In this document: positions 30,724 to 43,800 of the stretch, one piece after another | Numbering within the stretch: position 1 is the stretch's first letter | How the letters are laid out: each line of letters begins with the position of its first letter | NCBI GenBank assembly: GCA_964035545.1 | Contig: OZ037766.1 | Coordinates: 7,387,722 to 7,451,721 of the forward strand | Source of the DNA: Bugula neritina | Lineage: Eukaryota; Bryozoa; Gymnolaemata; Cheilostomatida; Bugulidae | Direction of reading: 5' to 3' | DNA: 64,000 nucleotides | The notes under the pieces: generated by a model | What the model saw: only the letters and a program-made list of their open reading frames with translations | What the model was told of the DNA's origin: nothing | The model's database searches: none | Position numbers and translations under genes: made by a program

Positions 30724-33700
30724 CTGGTGGTGAGATCACTTTAGCGTTAGTCAAATAATCTACAAACTATATCTACAAGTGATAATTAATTACTTTCTTG
30801 TTTGTGAACAAATTGCAATAATAATAATTTGCTATTATAATTATAGTGATCCTAAACTTTTGTGAATTTAGGAACTAAATAATGTGAATTTTTCTAAAAA
30901 AAAGTTTCTTCTAAATACAGTCTAGAAATCGAAATATCTATTCATTGATGGAATATTGTTATTTGAATTAATATAATTATAATGTCCTTTTAGCAAATTT
31001 ATATTTTAATCAGTGGTATTTATTATTTAAAAATAAGCAGAAACAACATTAAATTTTCCTTGAAAAGGGTTGTACAGAACTAAAACAACATAAACTTTAT
31101 TAATTGCTTATATGAAAATATCATATTTTGGACATTGCATAGTACATTGCCTTTAATGGAAACCATAACAAATAATCTTATTCAAATACACCATTCTTAT
31201 TGCTTCCTTTACATTCAACCTTAAATCATAAAAAATGGTTTTAGAGATTTACTGAAGCAGTGTCTTTGTGTTTTTGTCAGCTTATTTTCTGACAAATATA
31301 ACTATGTCCAGACCTGTTAGACAAAAAACATAGAACATGCATTATTGTACTATGAGATGATTTCAGACAAAGTTAAAAGACTGAAATCCCAGACAAATCT
31401 TGTCACATCAATAACAGAAAAATCCAATTAGCAATTCAATTAAAACAGGTAGCTTAGTTCTCCGCTGGTGGTCTGCTTATTACTTTTAATATATTATCCT
31501 TATTATTAATGTGCTGTAATAGATAGATAAATAAATATTTGTGTTGCCACAATACGTAGAGTGTGGTTTGGGGTCATGCTGAGTATAGAGGAAAAGCTAA
31601 AATAGTACCTGATTTAATTGATATAAGCTTAATTCTTAAGCTATGCACTTAGAAAAACTTTTTAATAGTCCTTAACTAAATCATTTTGTAGTAATTTAAA
31701 TTGTAAATATTTAATTTTTTAAACACCACCTGCAACATTATCTTTGCTAAAACGCTTATGAAGACTGCTCTCCTGGGTAAAATATGGCTCATGCACATAA
31801 TTAAAGCGTAGAAATGGGTTTCTGGTCTCATGTATTCCAAAAAACTTTTTAACAAGTACTTTCAATTATAATTGAGTAAACCAATCAAATTAAATAGAAA
31901 ATGACATTATTATTTGCAAGGTTGTTCTAAATGAAGTATAATAAACAGATGGAGAATGGGAAAAAATATGGAGTTACCTTATCACCGCATCTACACGCCT
32001 TGTATTACATAGTACAATAATACAGCTACACACCTTTGTATTACATAATATAGTAATATAGCAGTTATTGTATATGAATTACATAAAATATATGAGGAAT
32101 ATTATTAAGTAAGCAACTAAAAAGTTAACGAAAAAAGTTACTAGTTGCTAATTTGTTCCTAAGCTTATTTTAAAAGTTCCAAATGTTACAGCCTATATAA
32201 TATTTAGTGTGCCTTACACTTTTATTGCGAGAGCAAAAGAAATGTTTTATTCACACTAACCAATGAAAGAGGTCATCAAAAATACCCCTTCTCCGAATAC
32301 AGACCAGTTTGTGCCATACTAGCTTCTTTATCTAAGCCCCATGCTTGAAATGTGAAACCAACACTTATAAAGCAATTGTGTAGCTTTGTTTAGAATTTAT
32401 TGTTTTTGAAAACATTTTAGTAAATACTTGGTTTAACTTTTTAAGTTTAAAATGCTAGTATTTTTCTATAGTTTATGCTGTAGTCAGCATTAAAATTCCG
32501 TACCTATAATATTACATATTAATAGCTATTTAGTGTTTACAGGATTCACTAAAACCTGGAGGCCTGTCCCTATATAATAGATCTAACCAGGATATGGATA
32601 GCTTCAAAAACACAAAATTCTTAGTAATTCCTCCCATCAAAATTCTAAGCTGCCTCTAAGCTTAGTCCCAAACATAGCTAAGTGGGAAGCAGGGATAATT
32701 CTGTTTAGATCTAATGCACTTCTTTTCATATGACAAGGAATAATAGGCTATTACACACAGCAAGTTGGGTTCGAAATTTACTACAAACAAAAGATTTCCC
32801 TATAAACTGTTGTGTATAACTCTACCTTGTTGTGTCATAAATTATTGTTCATTTATTATTTTCTTTATTGCGGTAACAAACACAGCGATGATTATATTAA
32901 TGAGAATGTTAAGGCCTAGTTGGTTACAAGGCTTGCCATTTATTTTATGTTTGAGTTGAATGAGTAATGCATTGAATGTAAGCACATTTCCCACTTCTTC
33001 GGTGATTAAGTGTGTGCAGAAGTTTAACAAACTATCATTTGTACATCTGTGTAACTCGGACAAGGTAACAATATCATCGTGCCTGGCAACGATTATGTAA
33101 TAATAATAGTGGATAGTTTTGTGTCTTACAGTGAACAATGGCAATCACATTCTGCTTGTTTCCTCATTGCTTTGTTCACAGAGTGAGCTTGAAGCATTAA
33201 TCATTTTATACAAAGGCTTCTTTCTTTTTTAATTTGCTGTTCATAATTACCTAAAAAGATTTTGACACAAATCCATTCAATTAAAAGTCTTTAAAGACTG
33301 TATTGTTTTATAAAAACAAGGATTACAAAAAGGCAATCCACAGTTCTGTTGAGTCCTGGGCTACTTTGAAATCAGCATTAGAACCTGGGATGGATCTTAT
33401 CACTTTGGTCTTTCATGTTGAAAGTTTAGAAGTTACTATAAACTTTACAAAACAATCCAATAATAATATAATAGAATAATTATGCTCCTGTATTTGTCAC
33501 CTTCTATACTAAAGAGTATTTTTTTACTTTTTCAGCTGCATCATCATTGTTATTAATCGTTACTCCATGCATATTTATTCACAAATATTGTCATTGTCAT
33601 CTCATAGACTTCCTAAGGGCTTGAACCGTTTTGGGTCTATAACACCTTAAAAAGCCAAATTTCTATAATTATCTTACCATTCTGACAGACATGCAAGACA

Positions 33701-36700
33701 CAAAGTTCATGTTTACACCTCGTCTAACCAGGATGCTGGCCGGCTGCTATCCTATTACACGTTCTCCTCCTCATACCAAACATATTATGAATACTTACAA
33801 TTACTCAACACTATGTATGTTTACATTCTAAACTAAAGCAGACTTTATCTTACCTCTCTAACATCAACAGCATGCTGAGGTGAAACAAGTGGAATAACAT
33901 GACATGCCAGGGTAACCAGTTTGGGAGAATTACACAACCCAATCTTACAGAGATAGGAATAAATATATCTAATCTTCGTAACAAAACATTTTGTTACATT
34001 CAAAATATGCATAGAAAATTGACTGAAACAATTAACATAATCAACCTCTAATAATATTTATATTATCATAAAATCTTTTTGAAATATAAGGCATTGCAAA
34101 ATGTATTATTATAACAGTGTAAATATGTAAGTAATGCAGAAAGGGAATTAGTTGTAGTTTGCTGGCAGCTTCATCACCTCTATGTTTAGTCTACTGCTGC
34201 CTCTCAACAACTTTGCTCTCAGGAATGTCTGCAAATAGGTGTTACTTTCTTTGCACCTTGCTCATTTTTCCTTGCCAACAAAAGTACTCAACCTATGTAA
34301 TCTATTTGCGTAGTAGTTGTATCAATGCCTTTATTAACTGTGGTGTATTGCAAGTTATCTAACCGAGTATTTCAGCAATGCCTTGGTATCAATTGATGTG
34401 CTGATCAGGTATAACGATTTGTAAAAGCATTTTGCAAATTGATAGCTTGGTTAAACTATCAATTTACTTTTAATGTGCTTACATAAAAATCTAAATTATG
34501 GTAATTAATGCATTAAAAATTTTTAGAGTAGCTTTCAACTTTTAAGATTTATTTAATTCTAAAGTCTCAAATGGTCTTTTTAATAAATTTGTCACCCTTC
34601 ATTACTTGGTCTTGTGCAATGACGTGAAAATAGTCTATTTAATTGGCTAGCTTATTTAGCCACAGTGTTAAGAAAAACACAGACTTGTAAGCACTGTTTT
34701 CTTTATCTTGTCATATGATTTGTGAAGTTGGCCAGCTTCTTATTCTCCTCCAATACTGGTGTTAAGACGGTCAGATTTTCCAGCATTAGCTGGTCACTCA
34801 AAGAAAACAAATTATTCCTATTTTGGTTATAGCTTTAATGATTCCTCATCTGGTGTTTTCAGTTAGTCGAGACATGAAGATATTAAAAGAGTTGGGCAAT
34901 GTTAGTTTTTGCTTTCCATATTCTCAAAGAGAAAACAGAATGTACATCCTGAGTAAGCAGCAGACTATCTCAACTACTCGACTCAGCTACAAAATGCATA
35001 CCAACCTTGCACACAATTCTAATGTTGTTTTGACTTGGTTACAGTGCTATTTAATTATTAAAAATAGGAATTTGATAACAGAAGAGTATGCATTTCAAGT
35101 AATGGACATCACATGACTAAAGACTTTAAACTTGTGGTTGAGTTTTCGTAGGAAAATTTGGAGCTGTAAAGTTGAAATGTTAGCAGCAGATATAAAGTAG
35201 GATGTACAAGAAGCTGTTTGACACTTACAACATATAAGAGGCTCTTCAGATAGGAAGGCTTTCTAGGAGTTTTCAGCTAAGATGGCCGACTAATCACGGG
35301 ATTGACAATAGTTGACAATAATCATTAGAATTTTTAGCCCTTTTCCCAATAATTAGGATAATTGAGAAGAATAATGTTTAATGAAACACTTGACGCATTC
35401 AGTGGTTTGGGAGTTAAATATCTTAGACACCAGAGAGCCAGACTACCACATAATCCTATCTAAATTTTGATACCATCCAAATTAATACATAATAATAGTC
35501 TAACTTATGGCCTAGGTGATGGGATTTTAAACACTTGTATGTAAATCTTAAGGGCTGCTGAATTCCACTAGCCAAGGATTCTGCTCATTGGTGTCAAGAA
35601 GACCTGGTAAAACCCTGAGGAGTGGGCATTAAAGCCAAATCAGCTTACATTAACTGTGGATAAGTGCATATTAATGCAGTCTTATTTGTATTTGGCAACT
35701 AATAGAGTCATTGGCTAGGCAACTGCATATGGTACAGAGGTGCATATTTCTATTTTTTTCCATAAAAATTCATCTGTGACGAAATATGAATCCTGGTAAA
35801 TTTGATGTGCCAAAGGAGCCTATGACGTTGCTACATTGTTGTATTATTGTGATATTATTTGCTGATGCAATACTGACGTTACCAGTTTTAAATTTTAGGA
35901 ACATAATTTGAGATTTTATATTCTTAAGATTCTTAAAATAATTTAAAATAACTAGTTTAGTAAAATATTAGTTATGTAATTATTTGTGTTTATATTGGCA
36001 GCCTAAAGAAATACATTATTTATATCGTATAAGAAAACTTGTTTTTGTCTACAACTTTGTTGAAATTTGTTTTTTATTGCTTGTCATCTTAACTTTATAT
36101 ATTCTGATATAATACTACAAAATGCAATACATATTATCTTTACTCGTACAATGCAAAAACTTTTTATTTAAACTGTTATAAAAGAAATAAATTGTAAGTT
36201 TTTCCAAAAGAAATATGCTTTATATTCGCCTTTCTCAACCCAATTATCATTATAGTCGTAAGTGCAATGACTGTACAGCCGCAGCTTCTAGCAAAAAAGT
36301 TTGAATTTAGTCATAGAAAGTTATGTAATATTACTATTGTGGTAACGTAGCAATTCCAGCCATCTATTACTGAGAGTTTAATGAAAGCAAGGCTTTGTGT
36401 TGCTTCTTCCTTAAAACCTCAACTTTATACAAAAAAAATTATAAAGCATTGTTTGAGGTAACCCTATATAATATTTTATATCATGATATCACAAAAAGTC
36501 TAAATTACAGGGCATTTCAAACCTTATTCAATAGGCAACTGATGGCAATGACTGTCCTAAAATAAAAACTAGATAATTAGTTTTACCGTTTATATATTTT
36601 TAAGAGTTGTCTATCATTTTTAATTCATTCGGTCCAGCTCAGTAGCTGTTGTATTATTTATGATGGTATCAGAAATGCAGACGTATCATACTGCTCAATA

Positions 36701-37395
36701 GCATATCTATACTTTATGCATGCGTTCATTCCACGTTGAATTATATAATTGTTTTGCATTTTCTTTTATCCAATTGGTGTAGATATCAACCAACCAATGA
36801 AATAGATGGCACCAACGTAGACGACGTATACTAATATACGTCTCAAATTCCATACCTCTTATTGAAAAGTATTAAATTAATATAATAGAGACATCGCTTA
36901 AGATTACCAAGTATGCTGCATGAGTTTTCAATGGCTAGAAATCTGTAATGTCCGTCTGTTAAGCCTGCATGTATCTTAAAAACAGTATTAATGATAATAC
37001 AGCCTCTATATGGCAACCATAAAGATAGCCTACCATGTTTTACTGTGCAGTTTATAGACCATTGGATGGTCACTACTCACCAAATATCTAAATTAAACTC
37101 TCTCAGACTACCCTAAATCCCACACTTTATCTTATTTGTGTTAAGCCACAGCAACTACTTGATGTAATATTTTTGCATAGCGTCATACATGTACATGCTC
37201 TACAGTCGTGTGTCAAGATGTTGGATAGAGGAAACAGCAGTTATAGTAATAAAATAGTCATAAAACACGCTATAGAATACTATAATCACTATATAATTAC
37301 CTTTATTAAACACTGCAGTGAATGTCTTCTAATTCTGCCTGCATGTTAACTTATCCTATTTTATTCAGTCGCGTGGAGATAGTTAGAAGTGTGGA

Positions 37396-37397
<2 letters not shown>
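30724..37397. other. long gene-poor stretch
   Basis: I find no supported gene. Frames of about 100 codons at 32842-33144 (minus) and 34823-35116 (plus) are within what chance gives in DNA this AT-rich. A short richer patch near 33715-33780 is open in two plus-strand frames, without a recognisable domain. Confidence 0.4.

Positions 37398-37440
<43 letters not shown>
37398..37440. repeat. (TA)n microsatellite
   Basis: About 21 uninterrupted TA dinucleotides. Likely length-polymorphic and prone to cruciform extrusion. Confidence 0.95.
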
Positions 37441-37445
<5 letters not shown>

Positions 37446-40266
37446 TATAACAATAATAAAAAAATATTCGCACGTGCAGTCTTGACTTTGAAGCTAACAA
37501 TTATTATTTATTTTGTAATGAAGTAAAATAGCAAGAGCTCACTCACATCCTTAGCTACATAGGGACTGCTTTGAATACCTCTCAAACTGATGGAAGCCTA
37601 TTACAGGCTATATGTATTGCATCTGTCATTAAAACACAAAACTAGTAGGCTATAGGATGTAGACCTATACAAGCCTAGTGCTAGTGTCCTAAAGCATTCA
37701 TATGATGTATGGTGGCCTAAGTCAAGGTTGCCTGCCCATGTCTTCCTTAAAATTTAGTGTGTATTACCACTATATATCACTGTTCTTGTCTAGTCATGTT
37801 TGTTTATTATAACAAAGTAAATAATCCATTTTTGTTATGTCAGTGAATCAGGTAATTATGTTACACAAATAACACTGTGTGCCCTTTATTATAGTTTCAT
37901 ACCTGGTGCCCTAATATTGCCAATACTGCAATTTCATTTCATAATTAAAAAGTTTAAATTTAAAATACGACTTGATATATATGAGTATAGCATGTTATAG
38001 TAGTTTCAGAAATCCCTTAACAGTTGCTAACAGATTGTGGTAATTACCAGTTTATGATTATAATGACATTCAAAGCCAGCTCTAGCTTTTATGTTTGCCT
38101 AAAGTCCTTTAATGTATTTAACTATTAAAACACTATTCTACATTTTATCTATATACAATAAAAAGCTTTTTCTCCTATGTAAATTTTTGAGCATGATAGT
38201 GTAAATATGTATATATATAGATAATATATTAAAATATAATATATATCATTAAATATATAAATATAATATGCACAAAGATAATAATTTTCATCATACTTTT
38301 CTTACGAAACATTTAAATGGCAACTGTTATCTTAATGTGTATACAAACGTATTTTATACTGCCTCTATAAAGTTTAGACGTTGATTAAATTTATGAGATG
38401 GTTCAAACCAGCCTGTACTACTATTCTTATTTTCTGTAACAGTTCAATTGTTAAAAGGTTTCAGCACCAAAGTGTTGTGCTGGTAAGACAGTCTGTCAAT
38501 ATAGGCTTATAGGTCTATATGTGAAGCTTACAGCTCATAGAGGAATATAAAGTCTAAAATACTAACAGAAAAGTCGATAATGGAACAGGTGGAAAGTTGA
38601 ATCAGTGTTTGCTTTATATAAACAGTGTATTTCTGATGACTTGCTGTTATAATTGCTGCTATTTACAATTCCCAAACTTCGCATCTGTTCTCAACCAACC
38701 TACAGTTTCAGTTAGCTATACAGATAGAAGATATTGAACTGATATGGTTTAGCAGACATTGAATTAACGATTTTCTACAAAACAACATTTTCTCATCTCA
38801 TAAATCTTATTTTGTGTACAAAAAGTTAACCATTAGTATGCTTAGGTTTGTTATAAAGCAAAGAAGTACAGGCAATTTTGTTCAGCTATTACACTTCATT
38901 AGTGAGAGAAGTTTGGCATGGTAGATGAAATATCTTCGGTTGCTTGGCCATGACTTCCTCATTCTTTCCCTGTATTTTTATTGCACATATAAATATTAAA
39001 TTGTGCACCTTATTAAATCTGCTATGTAATAAATTGCTATACGTTATTTTAAAAATAGTATTTTTAATCCTTAGTATCTGTGATTGTGTTGACTTGAGAG
39101 CCTAGCGTTGGTGTGCTCATTTACTAATCAATATTTTAGCTGCTTTATTAATATTCCATCTACTTGCCAAATCTATCAATCTACCTGCTTTAAATAATGC
39201 AGATTTTATGGACAAAATTAGCTTCTGACATGACAATGATTAAGGCAATTTTGACTACTTCCCGTAATGTATGATTTCAGAGCTGGTGATAGGATTGATG
39301 AAGCAGCTTGCACTCTTGCTTTGTCGTCCACGTAAACCCAGAAAGTTTGTAAACTACATTTACCTTGTCTTATAACAAAATGTGTTGAATAATTAAAGTG
39401 CAGTACATTTGTTTTAGATATTGTAATAGAATCTCGTCATGGATCAAACTTGCATTTGCAGACAAAACTGATGGCAGCGAATTTATTATATCTGCAGGCT
39501 CTGAGGTCCTGACTAAACCATCTGCTATATCAAAGGTGTGTTGGTCTGTTGGTGCAATATTTACCTGCTTATAACAGCTGAAGCTGCACGTATACATTGG
39601 CTGTAACTCATTGCCATGTTCATTATAGAAATCTTAAATTTTACTGAGAGTAATAGTCAGTCTATGCGTGAATGTATGCACCACGTGCACACAATGGACA
39701 AGAAAGCAATCTCTATTGTTTCCTGTTTGTAGTATTTATTCGAAGAAATTTTAGTGATCTCAGTTTGAAAATTAAATAAATATAAATGATCTTACAATAA
39801 ATATTGTAATATGCACAAGCAAAAAGTATATCACTTTGTAAGAGTAATGAAATAAATAATAATACATAAACAAGTAATAATAATTAGGGTCAAGGAATTC
39901 CAGCCTTTGCATAGTTACAGCCAGTTTGCTGTAAAAATGTGTTTGTGTATTGCATGTGAGACCTCTCATGATCAAATACATCACAATTACTTTTAAAAAT
40001 TTAGCAAACGTGGACGGAATAAGGTTGAAAGTTAAACTTTCGAACTTGGAAACGGTTTTTGTTACAATGAAAGCAACTATAATAATAATAAATGACACGC
40101 TAGAGATAGAGCACGACTTGGTCAGATGGGTTCGGACACTGTTAATATACTAGATAGAGAAGCGGAGTGTGAGCGCCTGATTGCATAGTCTAGAGAATTT
40201 TTCGTAGTTGGACTGGTGTCTCTTCTAAGAGAGATACGTTGTGTAAACTTTGGCATATCATTTTTG
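37441..40266. other. non-coding stretch, one ambiguous open patch
   Basis: At 39415-39540 three overlapping frames are open on both strands; the minus reading includes DIADGLVRTSEPADIINSLP. None can be preferred, and no clean splice pair fixes an exon. Otherwise nothing is seen. Confidence 0.35.
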
Positions 40267-40895
40267 TTAATCACTTCGAGTGTTACCATAACTGTCAGAG
40301 TCAGTACCACAGTTACCACCACCTCCTTCAGCGTTGCAGTAATTTACTAGTTGATGCTTATGTAGACGGGATCTGTAGTCTGATCGTACGACACCTTGAG
40401 TGAACTCATCGTCAAAATCATTGCCATCACGTGATGAATAGTCACTTCTGACTACTGAGAAATCATCAAAGTCGTAATCTGCAATAGCAAAGGATATGCT
40501 TAGAGTTATACCTAATCGAAATGCAACAAGAGAATAAATAGCACGGTTATGATAAATGACATTGGGATCAGGCAAAAAATAAGTTTCAACTAGCAACTAC
40601 CCATCATGCTATGTATGTAGTTCATTAAGGCAAAAATGTATTTAATCATTCTGAACCAAAAAACTGCAAGTTTCCCAATTTGTGAAAATGACAATAAAGC
40701 ATTAATATCTCTTTCTTACTGCCCAATCAGAGCTGTGAAGCTTAGCTGTAACAAGTCATTTCAACTGTAACGGCTTACTAGCTACAGGTGTATGACTTAA
40801 GCTCTACTAGGGTGCAACAGGGATAACTCAAAAAGGTTCTTGCTAGACCTACTGAGACTGAAAATAGCAGACTTACCAGTATTGGTGGAAGACAT
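40267..40895 (-). CDS. unrecognised 76-residue acidic protein, two exons
   Basis: Exon 1 is 40895-40877 (ATG to donor ACTG|GTAAGT) and exon 2 is 40478-40267 (acceptor TTGCTATTGCAG to stop TAA). They join exactly in phase 1 to 76 codons. Exon 2 is clearly richer in G+C than the DNA around it and has a biased composition (many D, S, R, G and Y, few hydrophobics), as expected of coding sequence. The protein starts MSSTNTDYDFDDFSVVRSDY, repeats the word VVRSDY about 25 residues later (GVVRSDYRSR) and ends in a glycine/serine tail with two cysteines (CNAEGGGGNCGTDSDSYG). It has no signal peptide or membrane helix, so it is probably cytosolic and disordered. I recognise no family. Further 5' exons cannot be excluded. 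Confidence 0.55.
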
Positions 40896-43800
40896 GTTTG
40901 CTCAAACAGGTTTTATGTGAGTATTAGAATGTAGCTAGGAAAATAATCCACTGAGGTAGTAAAAAGAATGAAGTCAATTCATGAAACAAATATCAAATAT
41001 GTTAGTAAATGACTTGGCGTTGGAGATGGTATCCTCACAATGCTAGGATTGGAAATGATTTCCATGGTGTAGAAGTCACAAATTTATACCTTGCAGCCTT
41101 AATCTTCCAGCGCCTTAAACCTACTGCATAACAAGAGAACTAAAACATATCAATGTGGAAACAGACGTGCACTGTTCGTGTCTTGGATCACAACAGCCAA
41201 TCATACTGCAGGTTGGTATGAGCTACACGTTGTTCAGGTTTCTATTACGTCTGTTATTCAGTTTACACACTACGCCTATGCGAGATGTGTCTATGAGTGT
41301 TATGAGAACTGACTACCTTGTTATCGTATATACTACACTATTCTTCAAATAATAATCACAACGCATGCACCTGAATGTAATATTGTATTGTAAAAATAGG
41401 CTATTGCAATGTGGAATGTACTACAGGTGGGCGTTATTTGCTGCTAACAATCATTTGAAAGGCTATTTTCAATTTCAACTATTTACTGAACGATGACTCA
41501 GTTTGTAATTTGAACCTGATTCGAATGCTAAGGTAACTCACCACTAAAGATGTAAACATTTATTTGTATTTATAGTCTGGTAACAAAATGCGAAGGAAGA
41601 ACTTCACATTTCTTATTGAAGTAAAATACTTTTACTTTTGAGTCATAGTAAAGCAACATTAGCAGAGATGATTAGTCATAATATAGAAACAATTGAAGAT
41701 TTAATCAACGATAATTCATAGGTGGGGAACAATCATAAAGAAATATTTTTGTCAAGGGTGTGCCTATTTCTTAATGAGTAATATTGATTTATGAGTAATA
41801 TATGAAAAGTTGAGAATCATTACAAAATTTTGAATTAAAAATATTAAGTTCAGAAATATTTTTAGCATTGTATAAAGTAATTTAGCTTGTCATAGCCATG
41901 CAAAGTGTTTAAATGTTTTCTTATTTAAATCAGCAACAATTGTCACAATTAGTTGGTGTGTTTTATATCAAATCTTCGTAAACAATATAAACAAACATAT
42001 TTATATAAATTTTACAGTTAGTTACTTTTTCTTTAAAATCTTGTGTAATGGCAATTTTCCATGAAAACCTTGTGAGATTCAAATTATTTGTTTAGATTTT
42101 ATTTCACCTTTAAACTCTGGAATTCAGCTATTCTTCAACTGATGGCCAATTGCTTTACTTCATCCTTCATTTTAACAAAGACAAAATTTATTTTACCGCC
42201 ATGCTAAACAACTCTCGCCAAAATCCTCCATTATTGATGCTCAACATATTACAACCAGTAGACATTGTAATCCAGGTATAAATCTAATTAAATGTTAATG
42301 ATTACCACAGGTATGGCTATGACACTATTCACATTGTTAAACTTTCTATAGACTATCCATCAAGCATTAATCTAAAGAAATGTATATAACATAGTTTAGA
42401 GTCATTCAAAGATTTATTGTTTCTCTGCACTTGTATACTACAAATATACCTACATTTTAATATAGCCTGAGCTACTAAAAAGCAATTACAGTAGGCAAAT
42501 GAACCCCCTCTACATCAAATTTAGGTAATTAATGCTTCAAACAGCTAGAAGAAAAGTAATTGGTACAAACACAAGTTTCTACTTGTCATCATTATCTGAT
42601 AAACAGAAATTGTAATTTTTTAATGACTGCAGCGCTGTAAACTATGGCAGAGTGAAATAAAAATATTTCTGTCAATGAAGTTGGATCAGAAACGCAACCA
42701 CTATGTTTAAAAGAAATACATCCCGATGCAATTTCACTGCTCGCACTTTGCCTAAAAGCATAAATAAAGCTCATTTGCAATATTTGCTTTAATATAACTT
42801 TTTCGAAGTACGTTGTACCTTTATAGCTACTAGACTTTCTTACTGTTTGCAAGGTAACTGTTAAGAACACAGCTATAGCCTAAAGCTCAAAATTGGTTCG
42901 CCAGTTTTAAAAGTATAAATATTGATGCTTCTTGGCCTTAATAATACAATTTTGTGCTTTCTACTTTTTACTGAATCAACTTTAAAAACATTCACCCTTT
43001 ACAGCAATTTTTTGGCATATATATTTTCTTACTTAATACAAGCTAACATCTTAAATAATTAATATTTACATTGATTTTGCTAGCAGAGTTATGCTTCTGC
43101 AATATAAAATATTTAACTTATGTTGAATGGATAACACAGCTTGTGTTGGAAAGTTTTCACCAGAAGATGATTATTCTGTCTAAAAAGTGTAAAATTGCTA
43201 AATAGTGTTAAAAAAAGCAGTTTCTGTTTTGAGATTGGCGGAAATGGCATTATTGGAAATATTTCTATTTTCAACTAACAATATTACAGTTAGTATCAAA
43301 CTGGCTGGAAGCAGAGTGTAGACTAAACCGAAAGCCATGAGACAGAATTATCCCTTCAGCTCCAAGGTAAAGTTGTTTACATTATATCTGGTTATTACAT
43401 GATGGCTAATAGCTAGTTGAAAGTATTTTGTATCTCTATCCATCTATCTCTCTTTATGTTAAAAACTGAATTGGGTTCAATAACAAATGATAGTATAATA
43501 TAATTTACTTTTGTACAAAGGGTGCTGCGAGATATCATCATCCAGGTTAGACGGAACCTAGATATAAATAGAGTTCTATTATGCAATTAATTTTGGAATT
43601 TGCATTTGAATGGTAACATGCTGCTACATTTAAGTGCATTTGACTCGGCGGAAGCAAGTAACTTCCAGTTGTTTGTTTAGTCACTGAAATATTTATCTAC
43701 TCATTTTCTGACTAATAAATTTTAAAAGCTTTATGTTTATGTAACAAGCAGAAGAAATTTTAGCGGGTAAAGTGAATCTATACAAATTATGTGCACAAGG

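Noticed and set aside
32842-33144. A 100-codon minus-strand frame ending in a hydrophobic tail (possible tail-anchored protein)
   Set aside because: Frames of this length are expected by chance in DNA this AT-rich, and no splice signals or family features support it.
39370-39597. A minus-strand exon with a plausible-looking acidic sequence
   Set aside because: Three overlapping frames on both strands are equally open and no consistent splice pair chooses between them.
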